A stretch of DNA of 64,000 bases from positions 47,893 through 111,892 of the forward strand of contig CAVTEU010000020.1 of assembly GCA_963733905.1 (NCBI GenBank), given 5' to 3'. Shown here piece by piece: positions 58,984 to 64,000 of this stretch. The notes below the pieces were generated by a model, which saw nothing but the letters and a program-made list of their open reading frames with translations, searched no databases and was not told the origin of the DNA. Made by a program: the position numbers and the translations under genes. This stretch comes from DATADW01 sp963733905. GTDB taxonomy: Bacteria > Actinomycetota > Acidimicrobiia > Spongiisociales > DATADW01. Position 1 is the first letter of the stretch; every line of letters starts with the position of its first letter.

Positions 58984-60672
58984 ATGATTGCCGGAATACG
59001 GCGCTGGCTCCGTTCGGTGGCGCCCGATAGGGCCACGCTGGGCAAGGACGCTCTCGCCGGACTTACCGGTGCGATCGGCAGCGTCCCAGATGGCATGGCC
59101 GCGGCGGTGCTCGCCGGCGTAAACCCCGTTCACGGCCTCTATGCGAGCTTCGCCGGTCGCCTCGGAGGTGGTTTCACCTCCAGCACACGGCTGATGATGA
59201 TCACGACCACGAGCGCGGCAGCGCTTGCGACGGGCTCGGCTCTATCGAGCGTCGACCCGGCGGACCGGACCGACGCCCTTTTCCTCGTCACGATCATCGC
59301 CGGGGCGATGATGGTCGTCGCCGGGCTCTTCAAGCTGGGTCGGTACACCCGCTTCGTATCGCACTCGGTCATGATCGGATTTCTCACCGGCGTATCGGTC
59401 AACATCATCTTCGGCCAGATCCCCGATCTGTTGGGTGCAGAGGCCGAAGGGGCCAACTCGCTGGCGAAAGCCCTGGACGTGCTCTTCGACCCGAGCAGCA
59501 TCAACCTCGCCTCGGCCCTGGTAGGCGTAGGGGCGCTAATCCTCGTCGTGGTGCTCGACCGGACGCCCATATCAGGCTTCAGTTCGATAATCGCCCTGCT
59601 GATACCGACTTTGATCAGTCTCGGTGTCGAAAGCGTCGCTCGCGTCGAGGACGTGGGCACCATCCCAACCGGCTTCCCGCTGCCTGGTCTCCCCGATCTG
59701 AGCCTGCTCTCCGTCGACTTGGTGGTGGGTGCGCTCGCCATCGCAGCGATAGTCCTGGTCCAGGGAGCGGGTGTGTCAGAGTCCGCCCCGAATCCCGATG
59801 GTTCGACGTCGAACCAGGATCAGGACTTCATCGCCCAAGGCGTGGGAAATCTCGCTTCGGGCTTCTTCAAGGGGCAGCCGGTCGGCGGATCGGTTGGTCA
59901 AACGGCGCTCAACCTCGCCGCCGGTGCCAAGACACGGTGGGCATCGATCTTCTCCGGCATCTGGATTCTGCTGATACTCGTGGTGTTCTCGGGTCTCGTC
60001 GGCGATGTCGCCATGCCCACCTTGGCCGCCGTCCTGATCTATGCGGCCGTGAGATCGCTCCGCATCGGCGAGATCACGACGATCTTCCGCACCGGTCCCT
60101 CGTCGCAGATCGCCATCCTGACCACCTTCATCGCCACACTCTTCCTGCCCATTGCTGCCGCCGTCGGCATCGGTGTTTCGCTCTCGCTGCTCCTGCAAGT
60201 CAATCAGGAGGCCATTGACCTGAGGGTCGTCGAGCTGGTTCCCAGACCGGAGGGCAGCTACCTCGAACGACCAGCGCCCGCCCAGCTCCCCAGCCATCAT
60301 GTGACGCTCCTCCTCGTTTACGGCAGCCTCATCTACGCAGGTGCCCGAACGCTGGCGGCGAAACTCCCCGATCCGGTGGGGAGCGAAGCTCCGGCGGTGG
60401 TGTTGCGGCTCCGCGGAAGGACCCGCCTGGGATCGACAGCGATGGTCGTCCTGGCCACCTACGCCAAACGACTCGCCTCCGTCGGGGGCAAGCTCTACCT
60501 GAGCGGTGTCGATCATGAGGTCTTGGAGACAATCGGTCGGGCACGCCGGCTGGACCTGACCGGACCGGTGTCGATCTTCGAAGCCACCCCGGTCATCGGA
60601 GAGTCCACAGAAGCGGCCTATCAGGCGGCAGAGACGTGGCTCGTGGGGCCGGTTGGATCGGAGAACGAGTGA
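58984..60672 (+). CDS. SulP family anion transporter with STAS domain
   Basis: Intact 562 residues. The membrane domain begins KDALAGLTGAIGSVPDGMAA, then VNPVHGLYASFAGRLGGGFT and SSTRLMMITTTSAAALATGS, with about 11-12 helices including VNIIFGQIPDLLG and VGNLASGFFKGQPVGGSVGQ. The C-terminal STAS-like domain spans about 430-550 (VVLRLRGRTRLGSTAMVVLA). SulP proteins carry sulfate, bicarbonate or other anions. The neighbouring arylsulfatase makes sulfate attractive, but the usual SulP entry sequence P-Q-A-x-A-Y is here SVPDGMAAA, a divergent branch that often acts on other anions. Confidence 0.9.
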   Translation: MIAGIRRWLRSVAPDRATLGKDALAGLTGAIGSVPDGMAAAVLAGVNPVHGLYASFAGRLGGGFTSSTRLMMITTTSAAALATGSALSSVDPADRTDALFLVTIIAGAMMVVAGLFKLGRYTRFVSHSVMIGFLTGVSVNIIFGQIPDLLGAEAEGANSLAKALDVLFDPSSINLASALVGVGALILVVVLDRTPISGFSSIIALLIPTLISLGVESVARVEDVGTIPTGFPLPGLPDLSLLSVDLVVGALAIAAIVLVQGAGVSESAPNPDGSTSNQDQDFIAQGVGNLASGFFKGQPVGGSVGQTALNLAAGAKTRWASIFSGIWILLILVVFSGLVGDVAMPTLAAVLIYAAVRSLRIGEITTIFRTGPSSQIAILTTFIATLFLPIAAAVGIGVSLSLLLQVNQEAIDLRVVELVPRPEGSYLERPAPAQLPSHHVTLLLVYGSLIYAGARTLAAKLPDPVGSEAPAVVLRLRGRTRLGSTAMVVLATYAKRLASVGGKLYLSGVDHEVLETIGRARRLDLTGPVSIFEATPVIGESTEAAYQAAETWLVGPVGSENE

Positions 60673-60797
60673 AGCGAGCTGTCAACGCGATCGGGACACC
60701 GGATCAGGCCCGAACACGAATGGGGAGGATGCCCTTGGCACCGCCTTTCGCCTGAGCCTCGAACTAGGTTCGGTCGCATCGATCCGAAGGAGCAGTG

Positions 60798-61010
60798 ATG
60801 CCGGAGTCTGTCTACAAGGTCATCGAGTTGATCGGCACCAGCGAGGAGTCGTGGGAGAAGGCCACGGCCGCCGCCGTCGCCCGCGCCGGCGAGACGCTGC
60901 GCGACCTCAGGATCGCCGAGGTGAGCGAGCTGGACGTGACCATCGAGAACGGCAGGGTCACCAACTACCGGGCCAAGCTCAAGGTGTCGTTCAAGTACGA
61001 GAGCGCTTAG
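60798..61010 (+). CDS. Dodecin family flavin-binding protein
   Basis: Intact 70 residues: MPESVYKVIELIGTSEESWE, KATAAAVARAGETLRDLRIA, EVSELDVTIENGRVTNYRAK and LKVSFKYESA. This is the full dodecin fold, which forms a dodecamer that stores flavins or coenzyme A derivatives. AAGGAGCA precedes the ATG at 60798. It appears monocistronic between the SulP gene and the SHOCT gene. Confidence 0.95.
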   Translation: MPESVYKVIELIGTSEESWEKATAAAVARAGETLRDLRIAEVSELDVTIENGRVTNYRAKLKVSFKYESA

Positions 61011-61097
61011 GGCCAATCAGAATCCGGGCGACGACTGCCGCTGGGCGGCATCAGGGTCATCGTTCGTCCCGATAAACCTCGGTTGCACCGCCCGCGT

Positions 61098-61120
61098 GGG
61101 GTGATACCCGTATCATCCCC
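61098..61120. promoter_or_regulatory. Near-perfect palindrome upstream of the SHOCT gene
   Basis: ggggtgatacccgtatcatcccc: arms GGGG-TGATAC and GTATCATCCCC pair with a single bulge around a CC centre. It lies 63 bases before the SHOCT gene start, in a 170-base gap. It could be an operator or an RNA hairpin; no known consensus was recognised. Confidence 0.4.
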
Positions 61121-61182
61121 GACGGGTGATGTGCCGCGAGACCGCGGACGCTCTCATTCAGCGGGTCGAAAGGAGACCTTGG

Positions 61183-61569
61183 ATGGAAAACCTGGGCCAA
61201 GTGTTCTGGGCGATGTTGTGGTTCTTCATGTTCTTCATCTGGATCTGGTTGCTGATCGTCGTCTTCGGCGACATCTTCCGGAGCTCCGACCTCTCGGGGT
61301 GGGGCAAGGCACTATGGGTCATGTTCGTGATCATCTTCCCGTACCTCGGCGTGCTCGTGTACCTGATCGCCCGCGGGAAGTCGATGCAGGAGCGTGCCAT
61401 TGCTCAGGCGGCTGAGCAGGAGAAGGCAAGACGCCAGTACATCCAGGAGGTGAGCTCGACCAGTGGCGCCTCGACTGCTGAAGAGCTGACCAAGCTCGCC
61501 GCACTACGCGACCAGGGTGTCCTCACCCAGGAGGAGTTCGACTCGCAGAAGGCTGCGCTACTCGCCTGA
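61183..61569 (+). CDS. PLDc_N/SHOCT domain membrane protein
   Basis: Intact 128 residues from ATG 61183, with AAAGGAG 8 bases upstream. Two membrane helices, GQVFWAMLWFFMFFIWIWLL and WVMFVIIFPYLGVLVYLIAR, form the PLDc_N (cardiolipase N-terminal-like) module. A charged coiled stretch (MQERAIAQAAEQEKARRQYI) and a C-terminal SHOCT domain (TAEELTKLAALRDQGVLTQE with EFDSQKAALL) follow. SHOCT domains mediate oligomerisation; the overall function is unknown. Confidence 0.9.
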   Translation: MENLGQVFWAMLWFFMFFIWIWLLIVVFGDIFRSSDLSGWGKALWVMFVIIFPYLGVLVYLIARGKSMQERAIAQAAEQEKARRQYIQEVSSTSGASTAEELTKLAALRDQGVLTQEEFDSQKAALLA

Positions 61570-61590
61570 CCAGACGAGCGCGTAATCAAG

Positions 61591-61618
61591 TCGGCCCGGG
61601 TCGCAAGGCCCGGGCCGA
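61591..61618 (+). terminator. Hairpin terminator after the SHOCT gene
   Basis: A perfect 10-bp stem tcggcccggg / cccgggccga with an 8-base loop, 21 bases after the SHOCT stop codon. No long T run follows. Confidence 0.65.
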
Positions 61619-61721
61619 TCTGCATGACCCCAATCGGTTGATGTTGTGCCGATAACTGGCATTCGGTTCCTCGGACACGCCTCGGGCGTCCGCGGTACTC
61701 ATGCGATCATGGGAAACCGGC

Positions 61722-62402
61722 ATGACCACGAGCCAATCTGACTCGATGCCTTCTCCAGGCGAGGATCCCGCGAAGGCCGAGCGGAGGGAGGAGCGCTGGT
61801 TCGAGCTCGTCACCGTGGTGATCCTCGCCTTCTCCGCCCTCGCCACGGCGTGGAGCGGGTACCAGGCGTCGCTTTGGGACGGGATTCAGGCGAGCAACTA
61901 CAGCATGGCAGCGGGGGCCCGCACCAATGGAGCCCAACAGCGCACCGCGGCAAACCAGTTCCGGCTCGGCGATCTGTCGGAGTTCGAGAACTACATCGAC
62001 GCTCGGATAGACGGCGACGATGACGTCGCAGGGTTCTATCTGGAGCGATTCAGGGATGAGTTCAAGGTGGCATATGACGCCTGGATCGCCCTCAACCCCT
62101 TCAGCAATCCCGAGGCGCCGGCCACTCCCCTCGCCATGCCGGAGTATCAACTCGCAGCCGACGCCGAGGCCGACCGCCTGGAGGCGCAAGCCGACGAGTT
62201 GTTCGCCGAGGGCGAGGCAGCCAACACCGTCTCTGATGTCTATACGCTCACAACGCTGCTCTTCGCCGCCGCTCTCTTCTTTGCGGCCATCTCAGAACGC
62301 TTCGAGATCACCGGCGCCAGAGTGGTGCTTCTGAGCATTGCCGTCATCGGCCTGCTCGCCGGGATCGTCATCGCACTTGGGCAGCCGATCACCAGCGGAT
62401 GA
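61722..62402 (+). CDS. Three-helix hypothetical membrane protein
   Basis: Intact, 226 residues from ATG 61722 (the frame is open from 61701). A charged N-terminus (GEDPAKAERREERWFELVTV) precedes a helix (VVILAFSALATAWSGYQASL). A long soluble segment follows (NGAQQRTAANQFRLGDLSEF, FYLERFRDEFKVAYDAWIAL, EADRLEAQADELFAEGEAAN), then two C-terminal helices (TLLFAAALFFAAISERFEIT; VVLLSIAVIGLLAGIVIALG). The layout resembles DUF4337-like membrane proteins. Function unknown. Confidence 0.78.
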   Translation: MTTSQSDSMPSPGEDPAKAERREERWFELVTVVILAFSALATAWSGYQASLWDGIQASNYSMAAGARTNGAQQRTAANQFRLGDLSEFENYIDARIDGDDDVAGFYLERFRDEFKVAYDAWIALNPFSNPEAPATPLAMPEYQLAADAEADRLEAQADELFAEGEAANTVSDVYTLTTLLFAAALFFAAISERFEITGARVVLLSIAVIGLLAGIVIALGQPITSG

Positions 62403-62448
62403 TCAACAGGCGTGAGCGCGTTCCGGGCTGTTGGTTACCCTCCCGATC

Positions 62449-64000
62449 ATGGCAAGAAGAACGGAGGGGGCGTTGCGGCGCGGGGGCGCCGAGACATACC
62501 ACCCACCGTTTGATCTGCTGGAGTCGAAGCTCCATCCCCCGGGTTCGCGACCAGATTCGTGCCTCGAACTGATCTGATCGATCGACTGATCGGCTTCGTC
62601 AGCCTCGATGATTGCGGTGATCGCTCCTCCCGGGTACGGCAAGACCACATTGCTGGCCCAATGGGCGGAACAAAGCGGGCGGCCCGTGGCGTGGGTCTCG
62701 GTCGACCGGGGGGACAACGATCCGTCGGTCCTGCTGACGTACATCGCGACCGCCTTGGATCGAGTGGAACCGCTCGATCCGGACATGCTCCGGGCCATCG
62801 GGTCACCACGCCCCGAGATACGCCGCATGGGTGATCCCGAGACTGGCTTCGGCACTCGCCTCGATGAGCCAACCGGTGAGCATCGTTCTCGACCACTTCG
62901 AGGTCACTCGAGAGCCAGCAGGCTCTCGATGCCGTCGCCGAACTCTTGGTGGGTCTCAACTCTGGTTCGCAGATCGCCGTGGCCTCTCGGATCATGCCGG
63001 ATATGCCCATTGCGCGCCTCAGAGCCCGAGGCCAGCTAGAAGAAGTCGGTGTCGGCGACCTCGCCATGGACGAACGGGAATCAGTCGAGTTACTGGCCGG
63101 CGCAGGCGTCCAGCTCGCCGCGGAGGAAATGGCCGAGTTGACCCAGCGCACCGAGGGCTGGCCGGTCGGCCTCTACCTGGCGGCACTGGCCGTCCGCGCC
63201 GGCGGGGATCAGGTCGAACGTGGGCTTCGCCTTCACTGGTGACGACAGATTCATGGCCGACTACGTGCGGTCCGAGCTGCTCGCTCGCCTCTCGACCGAA
63301 GAGGTCGAGTTCCTGACGCGATCGGCGGTGCTGGAGAGGATGTGCGGACCGTTGTGCGACGAAGTGCTGGACAGGAAAGGCTCCAGCCGAATGCTCGAGG
63401 AATTGGAGGGGCGCAATCTCCTGGTCGTCCCGCTGGACCGCCAACGCCAGTGGTACCGCTACCACCATCTATTCCGTGATCTCCTGCTGCGCGAGCTCGC
63501 CAACCGCGAAGCAGAGGTCGTGCCATTGCTCCACGCCCGAGCTGCCTCCTGGTTCCAGGAGAACGGCCCGTCGGAAATGGCAGTCGAACACGCCCAGGCG
63601 GCTGGTGACCCGGATCGCGTTGCCGAGTTGGTCCTCGACCTGGCGCAGCCCGTATGGGCCAGTGGGCGAGTCGACACTGTCCTTCGATGGATGGAGTGGT
63701 TCGAGGAGCAGGAGCTCATCGACAATACCCGGCAGTGGCAGTCCACGGTGCCTTGATCTTCGCTTTGCTCGGGCAAGCCGGGGAGTGCGAGCGCTGGGCT
63801 GCATCGGCCGAGCGCGCCTCTACGGGGGCTCGCTCGTCGATGGGAGCACGATGGAGAGTTATCTGGCCTACCTGCGGGCCCTGCTCTGTCGTGACGGAGT
63901 CGTCGCCATGCGTCGCGATGCCCAGGTGAGCTGGGACGGACTCAGCCCGGCAAGTCCTTATCGCCCGACGATGCTGCACACCGAAGCGCTCTCATATTTG
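62449..64000 (+). CDS. MalT/LAL-like ATP-dependent transcriptional regulator, frameshifted and cut by window edge
   Basis: Starts MARRTEGALRRGGAETYHPP. FDLLESKLHPP and PRTDLIDRLIGFVS are the typical entry of MalT-like proteins. Walker A is IAVIAPPGYGKTTLLAQWAE, followed by PVAWVSVDRGDNDPSVLLTY and Walker-B-like VSIVLDHFE. Then come IAVASRIMPDMPIARLRARG, ELTQRTEGWPVGLYLAALAV, FMADYVRSELLARLSTEEVE and YRYHHLFRDLLLRELANREA. TPR-like repeats begin near 63650. The C-terminal LuxR helix-turn-helix would lie beyond the window. Indels occur near 62590, 62830, 62915, 63220 and 63750. The inducer is unknown. Confidence 0.82.

Overview
The window is about 65-70% GC and gene-dense. It reads as chromosome of a member of the Actinomycetota. 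Pointers are a BldD-type regulator, a DevR/DevS-like two-component pair, a WXG100/EccC-type secretion locus, a glycine-rich RRM protein and the hrcA-dnaJ / phoH-pgpH-ybeY gene order. A deep-branching class such as Acidimicrobiia fits, but that placement is inference from gene content. No rRNA, tRNA, CRISPR array, phage or transposase was seen.

Layout. 1-9951 (minus strand) is a housekeeping block: ybeY (cut by the window edge), pgpH, phoH, a HIT protein, a BldD-like regulator, dnaJ, hrcA, hemW and lepA. rpsT (10081, plus) diverges from it. 10566-15217 (minus) holds holA, folP, comEC and comEA. 15334-21028 carries a PPK2 kinase, two small hypotheticals, leuS, a tam-like methyltransferase and an RRM protein. 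21168-27431 is a complete oligopeptide ABC transporter; its substrate-binding protein appears circularly permuted. gap and a 3-hydroxyacyl-CoA dehydrogenase follow. 29474-37472 is a compact type VII secretion-like locus: WXG100 protein, coiled-coil protein, EssC/EccC-like triple ATPase and TcpC-like membrane protein. It diverges from a large EF-hand-repeat protein through overlapping back-to-back promoters. 37524-42067 has an SDR, an MBL-fold protein, a cupin, a membrane protein and gadB. 42207-53740 looks like a DosR-type stress island: devR, devS, DoxX, multicopper oxidase, two PPOX-type proteins, CBS protein, cupin, flavodoxin and a PGM1-like ATP-grasp ligase, with one perfect and several degenerate DosR-like boxes. 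53734-64000 has mgtE, a cation/proton antiporter, an arylsulfatase, a SnoaL-like protein, a SulP transporter, dodecin, small membrane proteins and the start of a large MalT-like regulator.

Two features run through the whole window. First, very many genes, including normally indispensable ones (rpsT, leuS, holA), are broken by single-base frameshifts while both halves stay well conserved. This is best explained by sequencing or assembly indels, so I annotate these as whole genes with frameshifts. Second, intergenic regions of the first 27 kb repeatedly carry a 28-base element made of four 7-base units (AGACGGM), sometimes next to a GCTCGCTTCGCTCGC motif.
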